Below are positions 1-10,565 of a stretch of 64,000 nucleotides of DNA, piece by piece. The translations under genes were made by a program, and so were the position numbers. Under the pieces are notes generated by a model. That model made no database searches and was not told where the DNA came from. It saw only the letters and a program-made list of their open reading frames with translations. Source of the stretch: Pinus tabuliformis (taxonomy: Eukaryota; Streptophyta; Pinopsida; Pinales; Pinaceae); assembly GCA_031772625.1 (NCBI GenBank), contig CM062815.1, positions 607,927,918 through 607,991,917 on the forward strand. The letters run 5' to 3'. Within the stretch, counting starts at the first letter, position 1; every line of letters starts with the position of its first letter.

Positions 1-71
1 ATGTCAGTCCTGGAAGGGACAATGTGGCCATATGAGGTGCACCAACATCTCCCCAAGAGGAGAAAGGACTA

Positions 72-94
72 GGATTTCCCCCAAGGGGAAATCC
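72..94. other. Perfect hairpin in E1 internal region
   Basis: GGATTTCCCC (72-81) and GGGGAAATCC (85-94) form a perfect 10-bp stem with a 3-base loop. An outer stem, CACCAAC (40-46) with GTTGGTG (98-104), can extend it. Both are seen directly; a function (RNA structure in the element leader) is only a guess. Confidence 0.7.
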
Positions 95-1447
95 TTGGTT
101 GGTGGACTCCATTTTCTCAACCTAAGACCAACGAGGGAACAGTGACGTTATTCCGATTAAAATAAATTTTAGACGCTTTGACACAACTTGCTTTTTCAAT
201 TTTTAAGAGTTGAGAAAAAGCTAAAGATGACTCTAGTCGCCTTTGATTTTTAATGAGCCTGAAGTGACAAGTGCTCATATGGACCTTTTCCTTTAAGGAG
301 TCTGGAAAGGAACGAAAGAGACTACTTTGGAAATCTAGACAGAGGGATTACCAAACCAATTGCAAAACTGCAGAATACTTTTTACGGTATGGCAGTCAAT
401 CTTCCTGAATGTAGTGTTCAGTGCATTGCGATCGATAGGGCGACAGACACGGCTTCCTAAGGGTAAAGGATATAGCCTATTGTGGTCTCCCAATATATAC
501 TTGACGGTATGTGGGAGCACAAGTTTGTACTAGCACTTATCGTCTCAAAGAGGAGAAATCACCCAACCTACGATGAAAGCGACAGTTACCAGGCTTTACG
601 ACGCCGAAATACGTCTCTAGCCTAGACTTCTAAATGTTGTGCGTTAGGTTCCAACGCGTTTTTATGTTCATTGAATTTATTTTATAGTTGATCTTTCTTA
701 AGAAGTTTGCCTTTAAGGTTCACCGCGTGATGTAGATATACAATTCCTAAAATGAAATATAAGATGATAAACAGTCGTTTAATCTTCTTTTTGCAATGAA
801 AATCCTAGCTACTAAGGAAAGAGAAACGAAATCCTTTCAACTTAGAGCAGAGAGCACACACTAGATGCACTGTCCTAAACCAAAATCAACAAACAGTCTA
901 AATGCAAATGCACATGCATGTATTTTTTTTTCGCTTTCTTAATGTATGAATGACAAAAAGAATGCTCAATACAAATTTGAATTATTTCTTCTTTCAAAGT
1001 GACAGTACTAACGATTTTATTTTCAAAAAACGAAAGGAAGACAAGACGACACTTTGCGATTTTGAATTGAAAACTACTTTTGACACTTGAAATACTACTA
1101 ATTCAGATCAAATACAAGAGTAATAGTGTAATCAACTATTAAAAAGAGAAGGATTCTTTTCCTTGACTGAAAACGACACTTGCGACACTTTCAAATCAAA
1201 AGACAATAGTTCGATTAAGCTGCTATTTTGTAAATGAGAACTGTGAATGGAGAAAAATACACAAAAACATTCACAAATCTTTGTACAATGGAGGTTGGAT
1301 GATGTAAAGGAATGGGGTTTCAACAGTGGTCTAATGATCACAGACAACAAAACTCCTGAATAAAGCTGAAGAGAGTGAAGAAAAAACCAAAATTTGGAGG
1401 CAGAACTAGTCTTATCTGATCATCGCACCTGTAACATAGGGAAATAG

Positions 1448-1489
1448 GGATGCATCTCACCTACTGCACATGGGAGGTGCGATGCATCC
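1448..1489. repeat. Palindromic module in E1 internal region
   Basis: GGATGCATCTCACCT (1448-1462) and AGGTGCGATGCATCC (1475-1489) are inverted repeats with one mismatch around a 12-base spacer. A related module sits in the E1 LTR at 2658-2695, so the same hairpin type occurs in both LTR and leader. Confidence 0.7.
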
Positions 1490-1835
1490 AGATTGCCAAG
1501 AAGACAAGGTGCGATGGTTTAGGGACGAGACTTTAACTTGGTTTTTGGTCACAGTTTTCAGTTTAGTTCACAGACTTAGGCCGAGCAAATGATAATCAGT
1601 AACTACAAAGTACATGGGCTGATCTAATGAGGTTACTCAAGCTACCTCTAGGGCACTTAGGATGTTTGCAAGTCAATTGTTCAGTTAAAAAACAAACTTG
1701 GAGATAGACTAAAGCAACATTGATCTACTTTGCACTTGCATATCAAATGCAGTTCGAAGGCTAGCTGGCTTAACTTCAGGCTCCGTCTGTGGTTTATAAA
1801 TCAAACAAATAGAGACAAGCAATCAAACTAATCGG

Positions 1836-1853
1836 TCCCCAGCGAAGTCGCCA
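1836..1853 (-). promoter_or_regulatory. Primer-binding site of E1, tRNA-Arg type
   Basis: On the minus strand the sequence TGGCGACTTCGCTGGGGA begins three bases after the LTR terminus. It ends the way plant Ogre/Tat elements do, whose first-strand primer is reported to be a tRNA-Arg. The plus strand shows the matching tRNA 3' end with its CCA. Position next to the LTR terminus fixes the element's orientation. Confidence 0.75.
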
Positions 1854-1856
1854 TTT

Positions 1857-2895
1857 TGTTATGGGGAAATCTAGTGTCTATTTAGAGCTGCTAGTCCCAC
1901 TAAGATGGGTAGCTATCTAAGAAAAAAATAGATTAAAGTCACTTGTTTTTCCTTTACGAGAGAGGGATGAGAAAGAAGCAGAGAGTACCAACCTTAGTCT
2001 TTCACTTGGCTCGTTGCTTGTTTCCTTTCCCCTTTGACAGAATCTCGCCACTGCTTCCTTACTTGTCCCACTTCAAAGAGCACCTGTAGAGTCACAAGAA
2101 CATAATACCATCAAAGCATAGAGATCTATCACTGTAAACAATATAGGATCAGATATATATTGACCATACAAATGCATATATCAACACAATATTCAGATAT
2201 ACACAAGAATATGGAGGAAAAATCAAATAGATTTATTGATAAAAGTAGTAGAAGAGAGGATTACAACCACTTGGTCTGACCCAACGCCATCCTCCCAGCT
2301 TGAAAGCCCTCTTCACCTCATACAAATAAGGATCACCAACAATGTCTTCAAAGAGAAACCAACAATACTTCTTTGCAAATTACCAAATTCCAACCTTTGG
2401 ATCTCTAGGATGAGGGATCCATTTATAGATATTTGTAGGGGGTGAGTCAGCTTCTGGGATTTTGATTAGTGTCATTTCTCTGATAGTTCTTGGTTCCACT
2501 TGGAGATTTCGTGATCTATTACTCACCCCTGGGCAAATTCAGGGAGGCAAGTGTCAAATGAGCAGCTTCTAGAAGACTCTCAGGGTCTCCACCTAGCAAA
2601 CTGCTTGTGCCATTTGTCTGCTCTTGCTCATCGCACCCTACAAAAGGAATTTCCAATATGCATCGCACTTTTTGCATGTGGTAGGTGAGATGCATCGCAC
2701 CCTTTGCACTGGGCAGTCTGTATGGTCCTACCTTGACCAGTTCTGAGTGGTTTTTTCATGGAAAACTTCTAGGAGATGATGTAATCAACTGACCTTGCTC
2801 CTTTAGGGTATGAAACAACACTTTTAGGGACTTAGAAGCCCTTGGTTTATGGACATATGTGATTGGGGTTGCAGTGCCCAAATATGTCTATAACA
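1857..2895 (-). repeat. LTR of E1 (5' LTR on the minus strand)
   Basis: About 1.04 kb bounded by TG...CA: on the minus strand it starts TGTTATAGAC (2895) and ends CATAACA (1857), directly before the primer site. It aligns over most of its length with the reverse complement of the E2 LTRs: start motif, the stretch with CTATAAATGGATC (TATA-like) and the poly(A)-signal region with CAATAAA are all shared. The two LTR types are clearly diverged, so E1 and E2 are related lineages, not recent sister copies. The partner LTR is outside the window. Confidence 0.75.
2658..2695. repeat. Palindromic module in E1 LTR
   Basis: ATGCATCGCAC (2658-2668) pairs with GTGAGATGCAT (2685-2695) with one mismatch; a further GCATCGCACC follows. 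It is the counterpart of the module at 1448-1489. Confidence 0.6.
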
Positions 2896-4472
2896 CCATG
2901 GTAACCAAACAGTTTAATCTTGGTTATTCCATGTTTTGAATTTCATGCTTAGAGATAGAGAATAAAATCTGACCAAATTGTTTAATCTTGGCAGATAAGT
3001 AGATAGGTAGAGTGAATAAAAGGATGCTCAATAGTTTAATCTGAGCCCTTGGATGTAATAAGGTTAGACTTAGTTAGAATACCATTGTAAAAGAAAAGAA
3101 AAGGTTTTGATAAGGGTTTTCCAGTTTAAGTGCACCCTAATAAAAGAAGAAAAAATGGTAGGATAAGTAGGTAGGGTAAGTAGATGATTGGTTGCAGAAT
3201 TATGTATGATGAATGATTATCCAGATATCAAGTCATATACTTTCATCATCAAAAGCACTTAAAGATATGGATGACAATGAAGACATTTACATCATAGACA
3301 AAAGTCAAACTAATTAACCTCCTCACTCATTTTTTCCCTAAATTTTACTAATTTCCCATAAGTATTAAAGGCACCAAAAACCTAAAAGTTAAAGAGGCTC
3401 AGAGCATTTCTCTAACTTCTGGAGGGACCAACCTTCGGCCCAATAACTTGTAAGGCCTAAGTGCTAAAACCCCTTCATCAAAATTCACCCCCTTCATAAT
3501 TCATTCATTCCCTTCAAATCCTTTTCCTAAGGTAAAATCACTCTTTTACTTAGGAAAAATAAATGGTTCTTTATAAAAACCCCCCAAACACATTTTAGCC
3601 TAAGTCATAATGTTGGATGATGAATATATTTTCAGAAACATTTACTTAGCACATTTTCTTTTTCCATGGTCATATTAACTCTTAATTCTTATTATTTATT
3701 TAACTCCCGAAACAAATTACCCTTTCCTGTATTATTAATAAAAATCCCAAAATAAATAAATATCTTATCCCTATGGTTTGAAAAATAAACCATAAATAAA
3801 GTTAATTAAATTGGATTAGTTAATTGAATCATGATTAATCAAGAGCCAAAACCCACCAACGTGTTAAAAAAAGGGATTAATTAGTCATCTGGATTAATTA
3901 ATAACCTCTCCGCCAATACCATCACTCCCAATATCATTAAAGTTATTAAACCTTTATTCGTCCAATCATATCATCCCCGGTATAATTAAAGTCAATTTAA
4001 CTATGTTGATTATGCCATCGGGCCCCCTCCATTAACTCCTTAACACTTTCCGCTGTCGATTTCCATTTGATCTGCCTTCCCGCTTCCAACGACTCTCGCT
4101 CATATCGCGCGGGCCTTTTGGTCGAATTTTAACCACACGATACAAGATGTTTTGAATTTTTGCTGATTCTACATGTCATCCACTTTGTGGCATCGCGTGA
4201 CCCTCTGCCAAAACCACCAACGTCCCAAAAGCGGTGCGATCAATCCTGCTTACCGCTTCCACTAAATAACAAAATGTCCCATCAGTTAGTTGACGCCAAC
4301 TGTCGTTTTCCCATTAGCCTGCCAAAAGTCATTGACTTTGTGCATAAAAACAAAAATATTCATTGTTTTCCCTTTTTACCGAGAAAAGAAACTGCTGCCT
4401 TCCATGCATGCACAGAGTACGTCCAGACTAGCAACTTACTCGCAACCGCCAACCACCATTAGTTTTTGAACT
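2896..4472. other. Unassigned region between E1 and E2
   Basis: AT-rich up to about 3950, then more GC-balanced to 4472. No domain, RNA gene or repeat was recognised. The 100-residue plus-strand frame at 4160-4462 resembles nothing I know and is probably chance. Because E2 is bounded by CCAGG on both sides, this region was originally continuous with 10309-10565 and so lies upstream of ORF1 copy 1. A TATA-like GTGCATAAAAAC occurs at about 4340. It may hold the old promoter or leader of that unit. Confidence 0.4.
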
Positions 4473-4477
4473 CCAGG
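4473..4477. other. Target-site duplication of E2, left copy (CCAGG)
   Basis: CCAGG directly precedes the TGTTATAGAC terminus of the left LTR. The same five bases follow the right LTR at 10304-10308. Five bases is the usual length for gypsy integrases. Confidence 0.8.
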
Positions 4478-5498
4478 TGTTATAGACATTTTTGTGCCTT
4501 ACAACATTGAGCATGAAATTTCCATAATCTAAGGGATCCAAAGTCCCTAAACATGTTGTTCCTACCACTAGAGGAACAAGGCCAATAAACCACAGCAATT
4601 CAGAGAAGTTCTCCACCAAAAACTGATCAGAACAAGTCAATTCAGGATCATTTCAGTGGCTACACTAGCTGTCTGCGCTGAATGTCAAAGCCAACACTGG
4701 CTACCTGCGCTGAATGTCAACTGCTACACTGGCTACCTGCGCTGAGCGAGAAGGGACAAGTGGCAAGCTCATTTCTCAAGGTGTTAGAGTCCAGGAAGCT
4801 TCCAAAATGACGCTTGCCTCAGGGAATTTGACTGGTGATGAGTAAGAGGTTCCAAATCTCCAAGTGGAAGCAAGAACCTCCAAGTGGAATCAAGAACTGA
4901 AAGAGGGAGAGGACACTAGTCACACCTCAGGCTGACTCATCCTCTCTCCAAACATCTATATATGGATCTCTCCCCCATGAGATCTGGAGGCTGGAATTTT
5001 GTGAATGCAAAGAATTGCTGTTGGTTTGAGTTTAGAGCTATTGGGTGATTTGCTTTGAAGGAGGTGAAGAGGAGATTCCTTTCTGCTGGGAAGGTGATGC
5101 TGGATTGGGCCTCTTATGGTTGTATCACTTCCTGAACTTTATTTCTTCCATCAATAAAGCCATTTGAGTTTCTTCTATATGCATGTATCTCAATGATGTT
5201 TTGTTGTATTTGCATATTTAGTTTATTCTAATCCTTAAACTAGTTATGAATGTATGCTTCTTGTAGTTTCCCTCTCTTGCCATTTTGTAGGAACTTGGTG
5301 TAGCTAGGCCAGTGAAAGAGCAAGGAGCTGGGAGCAAGCAGCAAGGAGTGAGATTGGATCAACAAACTAGCGGAAGACATTGGTTAGTTAACTCCTTCTC
5401 CTCTCTTTACATTTCATAAAGAAGAACACTTAGATAGTTTTGTCTTGTTTGTTGCTGAGGTACTATCACTCCTTAGAGTGGGATAGGGTCATTCCGTA
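4478..5498 (+). repeat. Left LTR of E2
   Basis: Starts TGTTATAGAC. It contains TATATATGGATC (about 4958-4969, possible TATA region) and ATCAATAAAGCC (about 5151-5162, poly(A)-signal-like). It matches 9282-10280 almost base for base. Confidence 0.85.
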
Positions 5499-5970
5499 AG
5501 CTGTCAAAATGCAAATGCACAATGCAGGTATTTCTTTTCTCTTTCTTAATATTGATGTTTATATAAAGAAAGCTGTTGTATAACTTTGAATTCGATTTCA
5601 AGTGAACATACAAACAAGTTTTTAGTCCAAAATCAAAAGACACCTTATGATTTACTTGTTTCGACACTAGAAATACATAAATTCAAACCATATGATGAAA
5701 GTAAAAGCTCAATCAGCTGTGAACAGCAAACAAACTTACTCCTAAGATCAAAACGACACTTATGACAGGTCTAGATCTAAGAGGCCACAGTAAGACTAGT
5801 TCACTTTCGTAATGGGAAACTGCAAATGGTGTAAGAAATACACAAAGAAAGGTGGTTTCAGATAGGTACATTGACTGATAACAGGCTGCAAAAACAGGGA
5901 TGAAAACTGAGCAAAAGACATAGGGAACCACAGCTGCACAAGGCAAGGACTGTTTCAGCAATGCTTCCCG
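5499..5970 (-). repeat. Block related to E1 leader, opposite to the E2 orientation
   Basis: The plus strand here (AAATGCAAATGCAC and onward, then AAAACGACACTT, then AAATACACAAA) matches 900-1340 of the plus strand. In E1, a minus-strand element, that segment is leader; here it lies inside a plus-strand element, so the block sits in reverse orientation relative to its LTRs. No product is recognised in it. Confidence 0.55.
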
Positions 5971-5977
5971 ATCCCAA

Positions 5978-7008
5978 GTGCTTATGTTGTCTACCTCAAA
6001 GCAGCAGAATGATGCTTTGACAAGGAATAAAGATTACGGGAATCCACAGCTGTGGAATAACAAGGCTAATGAACAACCTAGCAGTTCGACGACGACTTTG
6101 ACCGAAGTTGTGCCACCCATCATTCCTGAACCAATGATAAAGTCGCCAAAGGGAGTAGTACACAAATCGACATTTAATCCTCGTGCCAAAGTAGCACAGA
6201 ATTATAATATAGTAGAGGACCTGGCCCAATCGTCGTCCGCTATGTCGACACTTGAGGTACCGCAAAATTTCCCCTCCCAAGAGCAAGTTTTATTATCAGC
6301 AATAGGTGGGATTGCCCAATGGATTCCAATCTTGTGGCCTTTGATCATAAAGGATATGACCCTCAGTTACCAGCTCAACTAGCTTTCCTTATTCAAGTGA
6401 AATCCCTCAACAAAACTGTTCATCGAACAATTATTGATGAGGGGGCATCTACATGTCTTATGTCGATGAGTTGCTGGAAGAATTTAGGCTCACCACCCTT
6501 GTCGAAATCGTCAACGATGTTAAAAGCATTTGATGGACGATCATACACTCCATACGGGATTTTAAGTAACTTACAAGTCGAACTGGGGGGCAAAACAGTA
6601 GAAGTTGATGTTGAAGTAATCGATGGAAACCTCGATTACAACATCCTACTGGGAAGGCCCTGGATATATGCCATGGCCGCAGTTGTGTCGACCTACTTCA
6701 GGAAGATTGCATTTCCCTTTCAAGGAGGAATTACAGTCGTCGACCAACAAACTTTCCTCCCCGACAGTTCACAAGTTACGGGAAGCACCCCAGCGATCCA
6801 TGGAAGCAATCATTCGCTTCAAAATATTGGAGTAGGTCTCCTAAAAGACCCTGCCTTAATGGGTACTTTTTCCCTACCGCCTACGAGTAATCTGGCGGAA
6901 GTAGCCACAGTGGAAACCTACAATATGAAATCTTCTATATCTAATCGATTCGGAAGATTCCTAAACATTTTGTCAGTGTGGATCATCACCCTAATAGAAA
7001 TACTGTAA
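5978..7008 (+). pseudogene. E2 gag end and retropepsin region
   Basis: Fossil polyprotein. The first part carries the conserved stretch FNPRAKVAQNYNIVEDLAQ, which in plant gypsy polyproteins sits just ahead of the protease. The protease part follows, with AFLIQVK, the active-site segment TIIDEGASTCLMS (Asp within the D-x-G-A-S-T type motif), AFDGRSYTPYGIL and the C-terminal LDYNILLGRPW flap-to-dimer segment. In the family this enzyme cuts the gag-pol polyprotein. After about 6790 no domain is recognised. The region carries at least one break. Identification as a Tat/Ogre-type protease is from motif memory, not from a search. Confidence 0.8.
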
Positions 7009-7022
7009 ATACAGTGGGCTCC

Positions 7023-7125
7023 GAGGACAGTTCTTATCTCATGTCAACCTCGTTAAAAAATGAAACAAGGAGTCATGAGGACAGTTCTTTTACTGTGTCA
7101 ACCTCATTAAAAAATGAAACAATCC
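7023..7125 (+). repeat. Two 54-base tandem units in E2
   Basis: Units start at 7023 and 7077 with GAGGACAGTTCTT and share CAACCTCGTTAAAAAATGAA (with variation). They look like relatives of the 51-base units further right, sharing the TTAAAAAATGAAAC/TTAAAAAATAAACG core. Confidence 0.75.
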
Positions 7126-7242
7126 CCTTTCCAAATCTCAAAGGTAAACCTTCATTCCAACCACCAAGTTGAATACAATGAAGCTTGGGGGGCATGCACC
7201 TCGATTTGCGTTATAATGCTGGGGGCATGCAAACTTATCATC

Positions 7243-7443
7243 GAGCAGTTTTAGCACACAGTTCATGCTCGTTAAAAAATAAACGCAAGATTCGAGCAGT
7301 TTTAGCACACAGTTCATGCTCGTTAAAAAATAAACGCAAAATTCGAGCAGTTTTAGCGCATAGTTCATGCTCATTAAAAAATAAACATAAGATCGAGCAG
7401 TTTTAGCACAAGTTCATGCTCATTAAAAAATAAACGCAACTGT
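7243..7443 (+). repeat. Four 49-51-base tandem units in E2
   Basis: Units start at 7243, 7294, 7345 and 7395 with GAGCAGTTTTAGC and continue GTTCATGCTCGTTAAAAAAT. Tandem repeats between the coding part and the 3' LTR are a known habit of Tat/Ogre elements. No unique spacers separate the units. Confidence 0.9.
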
Positions 7444-9268
7444 GAGCAATCTTTCCCCTAGAGTTCAAGCTCATCCAGAAAAAATGAACCGGTAAATAAC
7501 CATTGAGATCGTAAATTCATCAGCCATAAAAGCCTTGGTCGTGTTTGCACCATCACCTCCACTTTTCATTTGGCCGATCATTCACCTCCATTTGATTGTT
7601 TACCTATTTTGAGGAACCGCTGCGAAGAGTGATTTCACCTAGCCATCCTTGTGACACTGTCGTGATTGGAAAATTCCAACCTGTACCTGGAATCTGCTGC
7701 TATCCTTGTTTATCACTCGTTCCTCAAAATATGAGTCTTCTTTGAGCTCTTTTCATCTGACTCATAAAATATGAAAAGTTTGCCGACTTTTGGCCTTCCA
7801 GCTCGTTAAAGCGACCGAAATAGCTATCCCTCCTCTAGATTTTAATCGTTTTGGACCTGAGGGATTATTGCACAAAAAGATCGAGCGCTTGTTTAGTTCG
7901 GCTCGATAAAACTATCGAACATTCATCCCTTCTGTATTGTTTTATACTTTTTCGGACTTAAGGGATTAGATGACGAAAAAGGATCTTTGGAGTTAACTTT
8001 ACGTACCTTTTCAGACTCTCTAAAAATGAAAAGGACCGAGTTGTCTTTGTCGCTAAACTCGTTAAATGCATTAAATAGCGACAAACTTGTCTTTAGATGA
8101 GAACGAGTTTCCCTATCGCTAGGCTCGTTAAAACATAGCGATGGGCTTGCCCGAAGGGTAGGTTATAGAACAAGCATATGTTATCCTCCTCAAGCTTGAC
8201 AAAAATAAAGAGGTACTGGTCAGAAACGACTGGGGAAAAATTGGGAGAAACTCAAAAATTTGATGGTAGCAAGTCGCTTTTGAACATGACACTTTTCCTC
8301 CGTACCACATCGGGTTGGGTTGTTTCATTCACCGGTCACATCACCATGGTCTCGCCATACCATCCATATTTGGGGTAATGCTACCGATCCATTGCATCGG
8401 TGTCGTTATATGTTCAAGAGATGTTGTCAGAAAGAGTCAACCGTGTCCCATCCACTGTTATACATTATCCTTCATCCTTTCATGACCGCCACCCTGAATC
8501 ATATGTCACTGATCGTTTTCACCTTCATCATAATCATGAACTCTGTTCCGTGTCACTGATGTGGGATTCATTAAGGCCCTCCTTTGACGGATCGCTTCTT
8601 GTCGACATCAGATCATTATCCAAGAAGTTGATCTAGGAACACCCCCCTCAGTACTTTGAAGCTTGCATGCCACAATGGCAAGTTTCTCACTTCCGGCGAC
8701 AGGTATACATCAATGACCTTCGACCGAAAGATTTTGCGTGGTGTTCGACGCCAAGTCCTCTATTCACACCACATGAATTGTACTACAGTACCTTGAGGGT
8801 CATCATCATTATCGGTGATTCTTCTCGCGCTTGTTAACAGTTTACATCATTGACTGGTAATCAAGCGATGTCTTTCCACGTTCGACTTCAAAAAGTTCTC
8901 ACGTGGATCGACTTGTACTTAGAGTGAAGATCGGACGAGATTGAAGACCCCGGATCTAGTTTCATCCATCCGGGCTGCGATATATATTCAGGAAATAAAG
9001 ACATTGACATGTGCAGCAGATGATCATCCTACTCAAAGGATGATAATTTCATCAGAAAATTATCAGTCGACTATCAGACGATTGTCTGTTCTATGTACAG
9101 AAAAATGTATTTATAAAGCTGAGCATGGGTATGCCCGCCTCAGCTAGATCATGAAAGCAGTATGAAAAATAATGTATTGTATTGTATCTTATTACAGGTC
9201 ACCTCCCAGCATTGGATGAACTTCGGATCCTACTGATAAAGCATTTCACCCGATAAACGGCCTCATAC
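7444..9268 (+). other. E2 3' non-coding region
   Basis: No domain recognised in any frame. The motif CTCGTTAAA recurs in variants (about 7801, 8058, 8127), echoing the tandem units to the left. At about 9110-9146 TTTATAAAGC is followed by a small hairpin, GCTGAG...CTCAGC. It reads as untranslated or decayed element sequence. Confidence 0.5.
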
Positions 9269-9281
9269 TTTAGGGGGCAAC
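9269..9281 (+). promoter_or_regulatory. Polypurine tract of E2
   Basis: TTTAGGGGGCAAC directly precedes the right LTR (TGTTATAGAC at 9282). It is the plus-strand primer site and confirms the plus orientation of E2. Confidence 0.8.
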
Positions 9282-10303
9282 TGTTATAGACCTTTTTGTG
9301 CCTTACAACATTGGGCATGAAATGTCCATAATCTAAGGGATCCAAAGTCCCTAAACATGTTGTTCCTATCCCTAGAGGAACAAGGCCAATAAACCACAGC
9401 AATTCAGAGAAGTTCTCCACCAAAAACTGATCAGAACAAGTCAATTCAGGATCATTTCAGTGGCTACACTAGCTGTCTGCGCTGAATGTCAAAGCCAACA
9501 CTGGCTACCTGTGATGAATGTCAACTGCTACACTAGCTACCTACGCTGAGCGAGAAGGGACAAGTGGCAAGCTCATTTCTCAAGGTGTCAGAGTCCAGGA
9601 AGCTTCCAAAATGACACTTGCCTCAGGGAATTCGACTGGTGATGAGTAAGAGGTTCCAAATCTCCAAGTGGAAGCAAGAACCTCCAAGTGGAATCAAGAA
9701 CTGAAAGAGGGAGAGGACACTAGTCACATCTCAGGCTGACTCATCCTCTCTCCAAACATCTATATATGGATCTCTCCCCCATGAGATCTGGAGGCTGGAA
9801 TTTTGTGAATGCAAAGAATTGCTGTTGGTTTGAGTTTAGAGCTATTGGGTGATTTGCTTTGAAGGAGGTGAAGAGGGGATTCTTTTCTGCTGGGAAGGTG
9901 ATGCTGGATTGGGCCTCTTATGGTTGTATCACTTCCTGAACTTTACTTCTTCCATCAATAAAGCCATTTGAGTTTCTTCTATATGCATGTATCTCAATGA
10001 TGTTTTGTTGTATTTGCATATTTAGTTTATTCTAATCCTTAAACTAGTTATGAATGTATGCATCTTGTAGTTTCCCTCTCTTGCCATTTTGCAGGAACTT
10101 GGTGTAGCTGGGCCAGTGAAATAGCAAGGAGTGAGATTGGATCAACAAACTAGCGGAAGACATCGGTTAGTTAACTCCTTCTCCTCTCTTTACATTTCAT
10201 AAAGAAGAACACTTAGATAGTTTTGTCTTGTTTGTTGCTGAGGTACTATCACTCCTTAGAGTGGGATAGGGTCATTCCGTATTGGATACTTTTCCCAACA
10301 ACA
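9282..10303 (+). repeat. Right LTR of E2
   Basis: TGTTATAGAC to CCAACAACA, followed by the CCAGG duplication (10304-10308). It is about 98% identical to the left LTR apart from a 21-base length difference near 10118. Confidence 0.9.
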
Positions 10304-10308
10304 CCAGG

Positions 10309-10565
10309 CCACTGCAAACTACTGTGCACACCCAGAAAAGCATTCACCTTGTCCATTTGTCCCTTCAATCAACCATAAACAGGTATTTATCGCATTTCCT
10401 TCTCAAAAACCCTGTTTTACTCTGAAACCTCCACCAAATTGCTCTAACCTCAAGTAATCCAGTACAATTAAGCTGTTTCTTAGCCCCAAGGCTTCCCCAA
10501 GCACCTGTTTTATCTTAAATCCTTGAAAACGCCAAATTTCTTCCTTGAATACATAAGAACCAAGA
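10309..10565 (+). other. Leader ahead of ORF1 copy 1
   Basis: Pyrimidine-rich, gene-free sequence between the right flank of E2 and the first ATG of the ORF1-like region. No TATA box is obvious in this part; it was continuous with 2896-4472 before E2 arrived. Confidence 0.4.

Larger units (their letters stand above)
1..1835 (-). mobile_element. E1: 5' internal region of a Tat-like Ty3/gypsy element (runs off window)
   Basis: This stretch lies directly downstream, on the minus strand, of the primer-binding site at 1836-1853 and the LTR at 1857-2895, so it is read as the leader and first internal part of a minus-strand gypsy element whose remainder lies left of the window. No gag, protease or RT motif is visible here. 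Short open frames on the minus strand have no recognisable domain. The part at about 880-1340 is clearly similar, in the same plus-strand orientation, to 5499-5960 inside E2. Two hairpins (72-94, 1448-1489) lie in it. The element is a fossil; its coding part is not in view. Confidence 0.6.
4478..10303 (+). mobile_element. E2: Tat-like Ty3/gypsy element, broken
   Basis: LTRs at 4478-5498 and 9282-10303 lie in direct orientation, with a polypurine tract just before the right LTR and CCAGG duplications outside. The LTRs differ at about 2% of positions plus one 21-base length difference, so the insertion is of moderate age. Parts recognised inside are the end of gag and the protease region (5978-7008) and a set of tandem repeats (7023-7443). 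No reverse transcriptase or integrase was recognised, and the internal length (about 3.8 kb) is well below that of whole Tat elements. It is a broken fossil. Confidence 0.85.

Noticed and set aside
4160-4462. 100-residue plus-strand frame
   Set aside because: No recognisable motif and biased composition; likely chance in a GC-balanced leader region.
7243-7443. CRISPR-like array
   Set aside because: Units are contiguous with no unique spacers, in a plant retroelement.
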